In this document: positions 6,796-14,826 of the stretch, in pieces
Position numbering within the stretch: position 1 is the stretch's first letter
How the letters are laid out: each line of letters begins with the position of its first letter
Origin: Savagea sp.
GTDB taxonomy: Bacteria > Bacillota > Bacilli > Bacillales_A > Planococcaceae
DNA: 57,082 nt
Direction: 5' to 3'
NCBI GenBank assembly: GCA_030152585.1
Contig: JASLJC010000054.1
Span: forward strand, 1 to 57,082
Program-made: the position numbers and the translations under genes
The notes under the pieces: generated by a model
Seen by the model: the letters and a program-made list of their open reading frames with translations, nothing else
Told to the model about the DNA's origin: nothing
Database searches by the model: none

Positions 6796-9476
6796 CGAAC
6801 GAAACGCTCCTTCACCTTTCGTTTAAAAAAGATGGACTCGCCTTACAGACGAGCGCCTTTCAAAAAGAACGTGCGTTAACGACAGATGCCTTACGTCAAA
6901 TGTTATTTTTCGATGATTTTGATACGTATTTTGGACAGACGATTACTGGCCATGACGGTGTTTTAACCGTTCCTTTGTATGATGCTATGCGCCGATTCGG
7001 AGATTGGCAACATCCATACGTTACACTTTTAGGAAAACGAACGAGTGACAAACAACTACTCGAACAACTTTCAACGCTTTGGAAACGGTGGAACGATCCC
7101 GAGACGTGGCAGTCGCTTTCGATTACATCGGATCATATGTTTTCATTCGGGGAAGAAGACGATGTATTATCGACATTACTCGAAGCTGAAGCCCATCTCG
7201 CTTCTTTTACGAGAGAAGACCGCGAAGCTTTACTCCCTTACTTACAAACATACGGTTGGCAACGCGAACGCCCGACTTCACTTCGACTCGCTTTACGTTT
7301 AGTCGAACCAGACGAAGGCGATCATTGGGTACTCGAAACAGTCATTCCGAAAAAAGACGGTACGTATTGGACACCTTCGAAAGCGAATCGAAAACGACCG
7401 TGGCGCGAAGCATTGCCCGAAAAATGGCAACCGTTCGCTGAAGAAATCGCACGACAACAACAAGAAATGGATACGATTGCGCATTCTTTTCATTTGCCAC
7501 ACGATCACTTTTTATACGAAACCTTTACGGATCGAGACGTTCACCTTTTCTTAAAACGTGACGTAGCATTATTACGTGCTTTTCATTTCCCTATCATTAT
7601 TCCCGCATGGTTGCGCCAATTAACCGAAGCGAAAGTGATGATGCGCGGTGAAGCGATGGCACCGACGAAAGCTGTTGCGAGTTTTGATGACATTATCGAT
7701 TTTAACTGGTCGTTTTCCATTGACGGACAGCCATTAGATGAACAAACTTTTTATGATATTGTCAAAAGTAAACGATCTTTCGTCCAATTGAACGATGAAT
7801 GGTATTACGTCGACAATGCGGCGTTAAATCGATTACGTGCTTTATTAGAACAAGCAGAGGCAAACGATTGGACTGTGAAAGATTTACTACTCCATCAGAC
7901 ACCGGTACAACAATTTGCAACCGAGCAACTTGACGATGAAGACGACGACGTGCATATGTCTTTCATGTGGCATGAATCGTTAAAACATGCGATGAAAACG
8001 TTACGTGACAAAGACGAAATTCCGACTGTTCCGATTCCTGATAACTTACACGCTACACTTCGCCCGTATCAAATCGACGGCTACGAATGGTTACTTTTCA
8101 TGCGTGAAGAACAATTCGGTGCGTGTTTAGCAGACGACATGGGACTCGGAAAAACGGTACAACTCATTTCATATTTATTGTATGTCCACCGAACGAACGA
8201 TACACCATCTATTATTATTTGTCCGACGAGCGTACTCGGCAATTGGCAAGATGAAATCGCACGGTTCGCTCCTTCTTTAAATGTTTATATTCATTACGGC
8301 TCTGACCGAAAACATGACGAAGCCTTTTTTAGCGCTTTACAAGATGGCGAAATCGATATCGTTTTAACGACATACGGTATTATGACGCAAGATATCGAGC
8401 AATTCCGACCGATTGAATGGACGACGGTTGCATTAGATGAAGCGCAAAATATTAAAAATCGAAAAACGAAACAGTCGCGTGCTATTCGTGAACTGCGCGG
8501 TGCACACCATATTGCGTTAACCGGAACACCGATTGAAAACCGACTTGCTGAATTATGGTCCATTTTCGACTTTTTAAATCCCGGATACTTCGGCTCGTTC
8601 CATAAATTTACGAACGACTTCATTATCCCAATCGAGCGAGATGACCTCGAATCAACACGAGAACAACTTCGGTTAAAAATTGAGCCATTTTTATTACGTC
8701 GAACGAAACGCGATACGAATTTAGCGCTCAATTTACCACAAAAACATGAAAATGAAGAACGTTGTCCATTGACGACCGAACAAGCCGCTCTTTACGAAAG
8801 TTACATTCAAGATGCGAAAGATAAAATGCAACATGCCCCTCCTTTTGAACGAAAAGGAATCGTATTAGCGATGCTCAACCGGTTAAAACAACTTTGTAAT
8901 CATCCGATTTTGTTTTTAAAAGAAGAGCCGACGTCTTCTGAAGACATTATGCGGCGTTCGATTAAATTGCAACGAATTGTCAACCGAGCAATCGACATCG
9001 TCGAACGTGGCGAAAAAGCGCTCATTTTTACGCAATATATCGGAATGGGAGAACTCATTCAATACGTATTAGAAGAACAGTTTGACTTAGATGTTCCGTT
9101 TTTAACCGGGCAAATGCGTAAAGAAGAACGTGACGAACTCGTACAATCGTTCCAACGTGGAGACTTCCCGTTATTTTTACTATCTCTACGTGCAGGAGGA
9201 ACAGGTTTAAATTTAACGGCAGCGAACCACGTCTTACATGCCGACCGATGGTGGAATCCTGCAGTAGAAGAACAAGCGACCGATCGAGCGTACCGCATTG
9301 GGCAAACCCAATTCGTACACGTCGTAAAATTTATGACGATCGGGACGATTGAAGAAAAAATTGATAAAATGTTACGTGAAAAAAGTGCACTTTCTGACAA
9401 TTTAATTCAATCGAGTCAATGGATTACAGAACTTGATGACGATGAAATTGACGACCTTTTTTCACTCGATATGTAA
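6792..9476 (+). CDS. ywqA: SNF2/RapA-type DEAD-like helicase, YwqA-like
   Basis: An 894-residue ATP-dependent DNA translocase. The N-terminal half (to about 415) matches the bacterial SNF2-associated region. The SNF2 core follows with Walker A DDMGLGKTVQ (about 447-456), a DEAQ box (LDEAQNIKN, about 548) and TGTPIENRLAELWSI. Helicase_C then has LRAGGTGLNL and ATDRAYRIGQ (about 829-838). Proteins of this family move along duplex DNA and remodel protein–DNA complexes. The reading frame is open from 6699, but ATG 6792 overlaps the upstream stop and lies about 10 bases after an AAGGAAG SD. It is followed by a strong terminator, so the operon is ywqB–ywqA only. Confidence 0.92.
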   Translation: MTNETLLHLSFKKDGLALQTSAFQKERALTTDALRQMLFFDDFDTYFGQTITGHDGVLTVPLYDAMRRFGDWQHPYVTLLGKRTSDKQLLEQLSTLWKRWNDPETWQSLSITSDHMFSFGEEDDVLSTLLEAEAHLASFTREDREALLPYLQTYGWQRERPTSLRLALRLVEPDEGDHWVLETVIPKKDGTYWTPSKANRKRPWREALPEKWQPFAEEIARQQQEMDTIAHSFHLPHDHFLYETFTDRDVHLFLKRDVALLRAFHFPIIIPAWLRQLTEAKVMMRGEAMAPTKAVASFDDIIDFNWSFSIDGQPLDEQTFYDIVKSKRSFVQLNDEWYYVDNAALNRLRALLEQAEANDWTVKDLLLHQTPVQQFATEQLDDEDDDVHMSFMWHESLKHAMKTLRDKDEIPTVPIPDNLHATLRPYQIDGYEWLLFMREEQFGACLADDMGLGKTVQLISYLLYVHRTNDTPSIIICPTSVLGNWQDEIARFAPSLNVYIHYGSDRKHDEAFFSALQDGEIDIVLTTYGIMTQDIEQFRPIEWTTVALDEAQNIKNRKTKQSRAIRELRGAHHIALTGTPIENRLAELWSIFDFLNPGYFGSFHKFTNDFIIPIERDDLESTREQLRLKIEPFLLRRTKRDTNLALNLPQKHENEERCPLTTEQAALYESYIQDAKDKMQHAPPFERKGIVLAMLNRLKQLCNHPILFLKEEPTSSEDIMRRSIKLQRIVNRAIDIVERGEKALIFTQYIGMGELIQYVLEEQFDLDVPFLTGQMRKEERDELVQSFQRGDFPLFLLSLRAGGTGLNLTAANHVLHADRWWNPAVEEQATDRAYRIGQTQFVHVVKFMTIGTIEEKIDKMLREKSALSDNLIQSSQWITELDDDEIDDLFSLDM

Positions 9477-9481
9477 AAGAC

Positions 9482-9513
9482 AAGTAACCGCGAAAGACGC
9501 GGTTACTTTTTTG
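9482..9513 (+). terminator. Terminator of the ywqBA operon
   Basis: A perfect 11-bp stem AAGTAACCGCG / CGCGGTTACTT with a 5-base loop, followed by TTTTTTG. It may also stop ssb transcription arriving from the other strand, since no separate ssb terminator was found. Confidence 0.9.
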
Positions 9514-9573
9514 TTTTCCCTCTTTATTTGATTCGGACCCAGAACGTATAAATTGTAGAAATTCAATCAATGA

Positions 9574-9933
9574 CTAAAAAATCGCAGCGGTTTCGTCTTC
9601 TTCGACGAATGATGATAAACGATTCGGTTTGGATAAAAATTGGACGTTGCGAGCGATGACTTCCGTTATATATTTTCGCTCACCGTCTACTTCGTAAAAA
9701 CGTGTTTGAATACGTCCACTAACTGCAACTTGCATTCCTTTCGTACAATACGTTGCTACATTGTCCGCTAGTCGCCCCCAAGCGGTACAATAAATAAAGT
9801 CGGCGTCTACACCGTCTTTCGTCTCAAAGTGACGCGGGATAGCGAGTATAAAGTTCGTTTTCTTTCGGGAGTTCGGACGATCGACCGATTGTGGATCTTT
9901 CGTAAGACGACCGACGAGCTGTACTTCATTCAC
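9574..9933 (-). CDS. ssbB: Single-stranded DNA-binding protein, SsbB/YwpH-like
   Basis: A 119-residue single-OB-fold protein beginning NEVQLVGRLTKDP, typical of bacterial SSB. Its shortness and its position beside ywpF point to the competence paralogue SsbB rather than replicative SsbA. It has only a short acidic tail (EEDETAAIF) instead of the long linker and DDDLPF-like tip of SsbA, so contacts with repair partners may be weaker. The longest frame begins at GTG 9942, but that codon lies inside the SD (AAAGGAGGTGA). GTG 9933 gives proper spacing and the usual N-terminus. In competent bacilli SsbB protects incoming transforming DNA. Confidence 0.88.
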   Translation of the reverse strand: MNEVQLVGRLTKDPQSVDRPNSRKKTNFILAIPRHFETKDGVDADFIYCTAWGRLADNVATYCTKGMQVAVSGRIQTRFYEVDGERKYITEVIARNVQFLSKPNRLSSFVEEDETAAIF

Positions 9934-10164
9934 AAACGTCACCTCCTTTCTCGGACAACTCGACTATAAAAAATTAGACAAACGAGTGCAACGTGCCGTT
10001 TTTAAAAGAGCAGCAAATAAAAGCCTCATTTTTTAAAACGAAGGCGGCATCTTTTCAAAAGAAAAACAAACTGAGCCTCACTTTACAACATTGACCATTT
10101 CACTGATTTTCCTTCTTTTTTCGGAACGTGATATACTAATCATAATTCGAAAGGGGTTCATTTG

Positions 10165-10611
10165 ATGAAAACTTTTAAAATGGTATCGATTAGTATCGTA
10201 GAAAACGACGCTTTTATTGATTTTGAATTGATCGACGGTTTCGTCATTAACCAAGAAACAGATGAAAAAACGTGGGTACTCGAGCTTTTCACAACAGAAA
10301 AAGCAGTACCTTATTTTAATCGTTGGATGGAAGAAGACCGGATATTAGAAGCCCGTGTCGTCATTTCGTACCCTGAAAATGAACCGGCTGGCTTCGTCGT
10401 TCGCGCTGTTCGAATGAAAGCATTCGACGATGGAAAAGTATCGATTTTATTAAAAGGGAAGTTGAAACGGATGCGAACGAAATATGCAGAAGATTTATTA
10501 GCACAACTACTCGAAAGCGGATTAGAAGGACAAGCTTTATTCGAAGCGTTTGAACGAGCGATGTACGATCGTCCTCGTTTAGAAGTCGACCGCGAAAAAT
10601 ACAATGATTAA
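10165..10611 (+). CDS. ywpF: YwpF-like family protein
   Basis: A 148-residue cytoplasmic protein whose start (MKTFKMVSISIVEND) and overall pattern (DGFVINQETDEKTWVLE… VVISYPENEPAGF) match the YwpF-like family of Bacillales. The function is unknown. TTG 10162 precedes the ATG directly; ATG 10165 has an AAAGGGG SD at good spacing. It lies between divergent ssbB and co-oriented mbl, as in the B. subtilis ssbB–ywpF–fabZ–mbl neighbourhood. There is no signal peptide, membrane segment or Cys cluster. Confidence 0.82.
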   Translation: MKTFKMVSISIVENDAFIDFELIDGFVINQETDEKTWVLELFTTEKAVPYFNRWMEEDRILEARVVISYPENEPAGFVVRAVRMKAFDDGKVSILLKGKLKRMRTKYAEDLLAQLLESGLEGQALFEAFERAMYDRPRLEVDREKYND

Positions 10612-10738
10612 CCGCTTTTCTTTTTACTTTTTTCGCCATTTCCTTTTCACGAACGATGTATTCAAAAAAATAAAATTATGATAGAATGGATAGTTAGATA
10701 GTCGAATACTGAACGTAGGTGAAGGGTGGAAAAGGAAA

Positions 10739-11713
10739 ATGTTTTCAAAAAAAATTGGAATCGATTTAGGGACAGCAAACGTACTCATTTATACGAAAGA
10801 AAAAGGAATCGTATTAAATGAACCTGCCGTCGTAGCTATTAACCAAGGAACGAATGAAGTGCTTGCCGTCGGTCAAGAAGCACACAATATGGTCGGACGT
10901 ACGCCGGGGAACATCGTCGCAATTCGTCCTTTAAAAGATGGTGTCATTGCTGATTTTGATATGACAGAAGCGATGCTTAGTCATTTTTTAGACCGTTTAG
11001 ATGTGAAAGGATTTTTCTCAAAACCAGAAGTGCTCATTTGTTGCCCGACTAATATTACGAGTGTAGAACAAAAAGCGATTCGTCAAGCTGCAGAAAAGTC
11101 AGGAGCTAATCGCGTCTTTTTAGAAGAAGAACCAAAAGTCGCTGCAGTCGGTGCAGGAATGGAAATTTTTGAACCGAGTGGAAATATGATCATCGACATC
11201 GGTGGTGGAACGACAGACGTCGCCGTTTTATCAATGGGAGATGTCGTCACGAGCCAATCGTTAAAAGTAGCGGGCGATAAATTCGATACAGATATTACGA
11301 CATACATAAAAGATCAATACAAACTGCTCATCGGAGAACGTACAGCCGAACAAATTAAAACGACAATCGGAACGGTTCGTCCAGACCAATTTAACGAAAC
11401 GATCGATATTCGTGGACGCGATATGGTATCTGGTTTGCCAGAGACAATCGAAGTCACTTCTCAAGAAGTCGCTGATGCTTTACAAGAGTCGATCGAGTTG
11501 ATCGTTCAAAGTGCAAAATCCGTATTAGAACAAACGCCTCCTGAATTGTCAGCTGACATTATCGATCGCGGTGTCTTTTTAACAGGCGGCGGAGCGTTGT
11601 TAAATGGTTTAGATCAATTAATGTCCGATGCTTTACAAGTTCCTGTTTTTGTCGCAGAAGAGCCACTAGATTGTGTCGTACGAGGTACTGGTACACTCAT
11701 TTCAAAAATGTAA
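10739..11713 (+). CDS. mbl: MreB-family cell-shape actin, Mbl
   Basis: A 324-residue bacterial actin. The phosphate 1 motif IGIDLGTANVLI, EEEPKVAAVGAGMEI, the phosphate 2 motif IIDIGGGTTDVAVLSMG and the adenosine motif TGGGALLNGLD are all present. ICCPTNITSVEQKAI and PLDCV near the C-terminus match Mbl better than MreB. Mbl forms membrane-associated filaments that guide lateral wall synthesis. It heads a plus-strand run with flhO, flhP, an EpuA-family gene and fabZ, the order known from B. subtilis minus spoIIID, which normally lies just upstream. Confidence 0.96.
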   Translation: MFSKKIGIDLGTANVLIYTKEKGIVLNEPAVVAINQGTNEVLAVGQEAHNMVGRTPGNIVAIRPLKDGVIADFDMTEAMLSHFLDRLDVKGFFSKPEVLICCPTNITSVEQKAIRQAAEKSGANRVFLEEEPKVAAVGAGMEIFEPSGNMIIDIGGGTTDVAVLSMGDVVTSQSLKVAGDKFDTDITTYIKDQYKLLIGERTAEQIKTTIGTVRPDQFNETIDIRGRDMVSGLPETIEVTSQEVADALQESIELIVQSAKSVLEQTPPELSADIIDRGVFLTGGGALLNGLDQLMSDALQVPVFVAEEPLDCVVRGTGTLISKM

Positions 11714-11725
11714 GGAGGAAATTAT

Positions 11726-12565
11726 ATGTTTCGTGGTTTTTATACAGTCGGTTCTGGAATGATTGCTCAACAGCGCCGTACTGAATTGTTAACGAACAAC
11801 TTATCTAATGCTAAGACACCGGGTTTTAAAGAAGATCAATCTACGATTCGTTCATTTCCCGACATGCTCATGTCACGACTCGATCGGACGAATATTCCGA
11901 CAGAAAACGGCTTTCAAATGAAGACGTTATCGAAAATTGGCGATGTCGGAACAGGCGTTTATATGCAAGAAACGTTACCGAACTTTGCACCGGGTTCTCT
12001 TTTACAAACGAACAACCCGACCGATATCGCACTTCATACGAGCTATATGGAAGCTGATCCAGAAACGGGTCAACAAGGCGCACTACTTTTCCGTCTTGAA
12101 AATGAAAACGGAGAAGAAATTTATACACGAAACGGTAACTTCGCGATCGACCCGGACGGATATTTAACGAGCGCATCGGGCGAATACGTATTAGATAGTG
12201 ACGGACAGCGAATTTATATCGTCGACACTGACTTTGAAGTGTCAGAAGACGGATATTTCATTACGACAGGTGGTACGCAGCTTATGAAGCTCGGTGTTGC
12301 TTATGTTAATGATACGAATCGTCTCGTGAAAGCAGGAAACGGTTTATTTACCGATCCAGATGGTATCGCTCAAAATGCAGATACGGTTAATCTCGATATT
12401 ACGTACAATATTCAACAAGGGTTTTTAGAAAACTCAAACGTCGATATGGGAGAGACGATGACGGATTTAATGACGGCATACCGCGTATTCGAGGCTAACT
12501 CAAAAGTACTTCAAGCATACGATCGAAGTATGGAAAAAGCAGTCGAACTCGGACGCGTTCAATAA
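11726..12565 (+). CDS. flhO: Flagellar hook-basal body protein FlhO
   Basis: A 279-residue FlgF/FlgG-type rod or hook-basal body protein. The N-terminal rod motif (GMIAQQRRTELLTNNLSNAK) and the C-terminal domain (NVDMGETMTDLMTAYRVFEA) form the coiled-coil ends that pack in the axial structure. The part MLMSRLDRT and the YMQE stretch match B. subtilis FlhO closely. SD AAGGAGG lies 8 bases before the ATG and only 12 bases separate it from mbl, so it is co-transcribed. It acts outside the cell membrane after export by the flagellar apparatus. Confidence 0.93.
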   Translation: MFRGFYTVGSGMIAQQRRTELLTNNLSNAKTPGFKEDQSTIRSFPDMLMSRLDRTNIPTENGFQMKTLSKIGDVGTGVYMQETLPNFAPGSLLQTNNPTDIALHTSYMEADPETGQQGALLFRLENENGEEIYTRNGNFAIDPDGYLTSASGEYVLDSDGQRIYIVDTDFEVSEDGYFITTGGTQLMKLGVAYVNDTNRLVKAGNGLFTDPDGIAQNADTVNLDITYNIQQGFLENSNVDMGETMTDLMTAYRVFEANSKVLQAYDRSMEKAVELGRVQ

Positions 12566-12586
12566 TAAAGCGAAAGGAGGATTTTA

Positions 12587-13435
12587 ATGCTACGCACAAT
12601 GCATACAGCTTCAAACACATTAGGTCAATTACAACAACAGCTTGACATTATCGGAAATAATATTGCAAACGTCGATACACACGGATTTAAGTCACAACAA
12701 GCAAACTTCCGTGAATTGTTATATCAACAACATATAAACGACAAGCTCGACCGTGCACCTCGTCAATCACCCGTCGGTATCCGTTACGGTGTCGGTGCAC
12801 ACGTTGCACAATCAAAAATGAACCGTTCACTCGGAGCGTTCCAACAAACCGACCGTTCGCTCGACTTCGTTTTAGAAAATAAACGTCATTACTTTGCAAT
12901 CGAACATCGAACAGAACGTGCAGGCGGTGTCGACTTATATGAAACGGTCTTTACGCGAAAAGGAAACTTTTACGCTTCACCGAATGGCGACGGTACGGCA
13001 ACACTCGTCGATGAAGAAGGTCGTCACATTTTAGATCGAAATGAACAAGCCATTATTTTCCGTGAAAATGTACACGACTTTTCTGTCACGTCAGACGGCA
13101 CACTTCAAGTACAATATGACGATGGAACAGCAGACAACTTTGACATGCTCATCGTTGAAATCGATCGCCCTGATTTTTTACGCAAAATGGCAGGTGGCTA
13201 CTTAGGCCTTCCTGACGGCTTCGATGGTAACTTAGCAGAAGCATTCGACTTGCTTGGCATTTTGCACCCGCCTGGTGAAACAGTCGGTGTACAACAAGGC
13301 ATGCTTGAAAAATCAAACGTTCGATTAGAAGATGAGTTAACAGAGATGATTTCAACACAACGTCTCTATCAAATGAATTCGCGTGCCGTTACGTTAGCGG
13401 ACCAAATGTTAGGGATCGTGAACAACATACGTTAA
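12587..13435 (+). CDS. flhP: Flagellar hook-basal body protein FlhP
   Basis: A 282-residue paralogue of FlhO with the rod motif QLDIIGNNIANVDTHGFKSQ at the N-terminus. The C-terminal domain contains QQGMLEKSNVRLEDELTEMI followed by LYQMNSRAVTLADQM. It is a distal-rod or hook-proximal part of the flagellum in B. subtilis. SD AAAGGAGG precedes the ATG, and 21 bases separate it from flhO. The pair shows that the organism keeps a flagellum although sporulation genes of the same neighbourhood are gone. Confidence 0.92.
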   Translation: MLRTMHTASNTLGQLQQQLDIIGNNIANVDTHGFKSQQANFRELLYQQHINDKLDRAPRQSPVGIRYGVGAHVAQSKMNRSLGAFQQTDRSLDFVLENKRHYFAIEHRTERAGGVDLYETVFTRKGNFYASPNGDGTATLVDEEGRHILDRNEQAIIFRENVHDFSVTSDGTLQVQYDDGTADNFDMLIVEIDRPDFLRKMAGGYLGLPDGFDGNLAEAFDLLGILHPPGETVGVQQGMLEKSNVRLEDELTEMISTQRLYQMNSRAVTLADQMLGIVNNIR

Positions 13436-13453
13436 ACGATAAGGAGAGTAACG

Positions 13454-13732
13454 ATGAAAGAGCAACCGATGAGTAGAAGAAAGCGTCAAGTACAAGAGAC
13501 GATGTCGTCGCCACAAGAAGCTTTAACGAAACGAGAAAAACGACAACTAAAAAAAGAAGTGAGACGCTTTCCGATATGGTTTCGTATTTTTGCACTTTTT
13601 AGTGCTTGTCTTGCCGCTGCCATTATCGGTTCGATGATCGGTTATAGCTTCTTAGGAAATGGAGCCGCGTTAGACGTACTTCGACCTGAAACGTGGATTC
13701 ACATTTTTGATTTATATCGTGGCGTTGAATAA
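13454..13732 (+). CDS. EpuA-family small membrane protein
   Basis: A 92-residue protein with a basic N-terminal half (about 1-42, rich in Arg, Lys and Gln) and one transmembrane segment (about 45-70, IFALFSACLAAAIIGSMIGY). The tail LDVLRPETWIHIFDLYRGVE is typical of the EpuA family, often mislabelled 'DNA-directed RNA polymerase subunit beta'. In other Firmicutes it lies near murA or flagellar rod genes. The function is unknown. It sits in the mbl–fabZ run with an SD (AAGGAG) and small gaps on both sides. Confidence 0.8.
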   Translation: MKEQPMSRRKRQVQETMSSPQEALTKREKRQLKKEVRRFPIWFRIFALFSACLAAAIIGSMIGYSFLGNGAALDVLRPETWIHIFDLYRGVE

Positions 13733-13749
13733 TGTGAGGAGAGTATACA

Positions 13750-14187
13750 ATGTTAGATGCAAATGACATTCAAAAAATTATCCCGCACCGCTATCCATTT
13801 TTACTCGTCGATCGAGTAACAGAAGTGAGTCAAGAACATGCGGTCGGTATTAAACAAGTATCGGTCAATGAGCCGTATTTCCAAGGTCATTTCCCCGAAT
13901 ATCCTGTCATGCCTGGTGTATTAATTGTCGAAGCGCTTGCTCAAGTAGGTGCTGTCGCATTATTACGCCAAGAAGCGAATCAAGGACGTCTCGCTTTTTT
14001 CGGTGGCATTGACCGTTGTCGCTTTAAACGTCAAGTCGTACCTGGCGATACATTAACGCTAGAAGTACAATTTACGAAGCAACGTGGCCCGATCGGAAAA
14101 GGAAAAGGGATCGCAACTGTAGATGGAGAGCTCGTCTGTGAAGCCGAACTGACATTTGCAATCGGTCCGAAACGAGAAGACGTATAA
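13750..14187 (+). CDS. fabZ: 3-hydroxyacyl-ACP dehydratase FabZ
   Basis: A 145-residue hot-dog-fold enzyme that removes water from 3-hydroxyacyl-ACP in fatty acid elongation. It begins with the typical IQKIIPHRYPFLLVDRV and holds the catalytic His/Glu segment GHFPEYPVMPGVLIVEALAQ. Length is normal for the family. It is the last well-known gene of the mbl–flhO–flhP–EpuA–fabZ run; the 17-base gap upstream contains a GAGGAGAG SD. Confidence 0.96.
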   Translation: MLDANDIQKIIPHRYPFLLVDRVTEVSQEHAVGIKQVSVNEPYFQGHFPEYPVMPGVLIVEALAQVGAVALLRQEANQGRLAFFGGIDRCRFKRQVVPGDTLTLEVQFTKQRGPIGKGKGIATVDGELVCEAELTFAIGPKREDV

Positions 14188-14251
14188 TTGAAGTCCTCAC
14201 AGTTTTACGAGGCAAAATTCCAAGAAGCATACCTGTAGGAGGTACAAATTG

Positions 14252-14635
14252 ATGTTCAAAGAACTTTCACCCAACATTAAAGGCAGTATTACACGCTCGA
14301 TTTCACAAACGTTTGAAAATTACATGGAGCGTATCGGTTGGGACCCTGAACGTTACGATTTTGAAAATGGTTTTATCGGTGAATGGCGAGAATATATTAA
14401 CGAACGTGCACTTTGGTTTGAAGAATTACCAGATACGTTAAAAGCAGACCCTGCGTTTCATGAATATTTAGCGACACGTATTAACGATGTCATTAGCCGT
14501 TTATTAGAAGAACCACCGACAGAAGAACAAATTGCAACGATTGAATCACTTCAAGAACAGCTCGATACACACTACACGTACGGTTGTAAGCTTGAAGCTT
14601 CATACGTTGAAAAACAATTACGTGCCGCACAATAA
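14252..14635 (+). CDS. Hypothetical protein, 127 residues
   Basis: I do not recognise this family. The protein is acidic, helical and rich in Tyr, Trp and Glu, with no signal peptide or membrane segment and one Cys near the C-terminus. ATG 14252 follows a strong SD TAGGAGGT (14236-14243); TTG 14249 is a poorer option. It lies 64 bases after fabZ and is closed by a terminator, so it may be the last gene of the mbl run. Codon use resembles the neighbours. Confidence 0.75.
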   Translation: MFKELSPNIKGSITRSISQTFENYMERIGWDPERYDFENGFIGEWREYINERALWFEELPDTLKADPAFHEYLATRINDVISRLLEEPPTEEQIATIESLQEQLDTHYTYGCKLEASYVEKQLRAAQ

Positions 14636-14639
14636 CGTT

Positions 14640-14682
14640 AAAAAGACGAACAGGTCTCATAGACACCGTTCGTCTTTTTTTA
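14640..14682 (+). terminator. Terminator after the 127-residue gene
   Basis: AAAAAGACGAAC pairs with GTTCGTCTTTTT; an inner GGTCT/AGAC stem and a T-run follow. The stem sequence recurs in the terminators at 16659-16698 and 47236-47279. Confidence 0.9.
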
Positions 14683-14697
14683 TTACGTAAGATTCGC

Positions 14698-14768
14698 TAT
14701 CCCCTTCCTAAGCATTGGAAGAGCTTGCCATTCCGCTGGCGTCCGCAAATCCGTACGGAATTGTGCGC
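14698..14768. repeat. Second copy of the intergenic repeat motif
   Basis: GCAAATCCG-TAC-GGAATTGTG at 14745-14765 matches the motif at 73-92. GAAGAGC and CCG-rich sequence upstream also align loosely. TCCGTACGGA inside it is a perfect 10-bp palindrome, and ATTCCG/CGGAAT forms a wider stem. It lies between two converging terminators, at the point where gene orientation flips. Confidence 0.4.
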
Positions 14769-14770
14769 AT

Positions 14771-14820
14771 AAAAAAACGCACGTCTCGTCATTTGTGATT
14801 AAAACAAACGACGAGACGGC
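14771..14820 (-). terminator. Terminator of murAA
   Basis: CGTCTCGTC pairs with GACGAGACG, extended by TTTGT/ACAAA across a mismatch. On the minus strand it is followed by GCG and seven T residues, a few bases after the murAA stop. Confidence 0.9.
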
Positions 14821-14826
14821 GATAGA

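Noticed and set aside
9943..10161. Possible ComK box upstream of ssbB
   Set aside because: The nearest AAAA…TTTT pattern has six instead of five central bases and no second AT-box at a proper distance was found.
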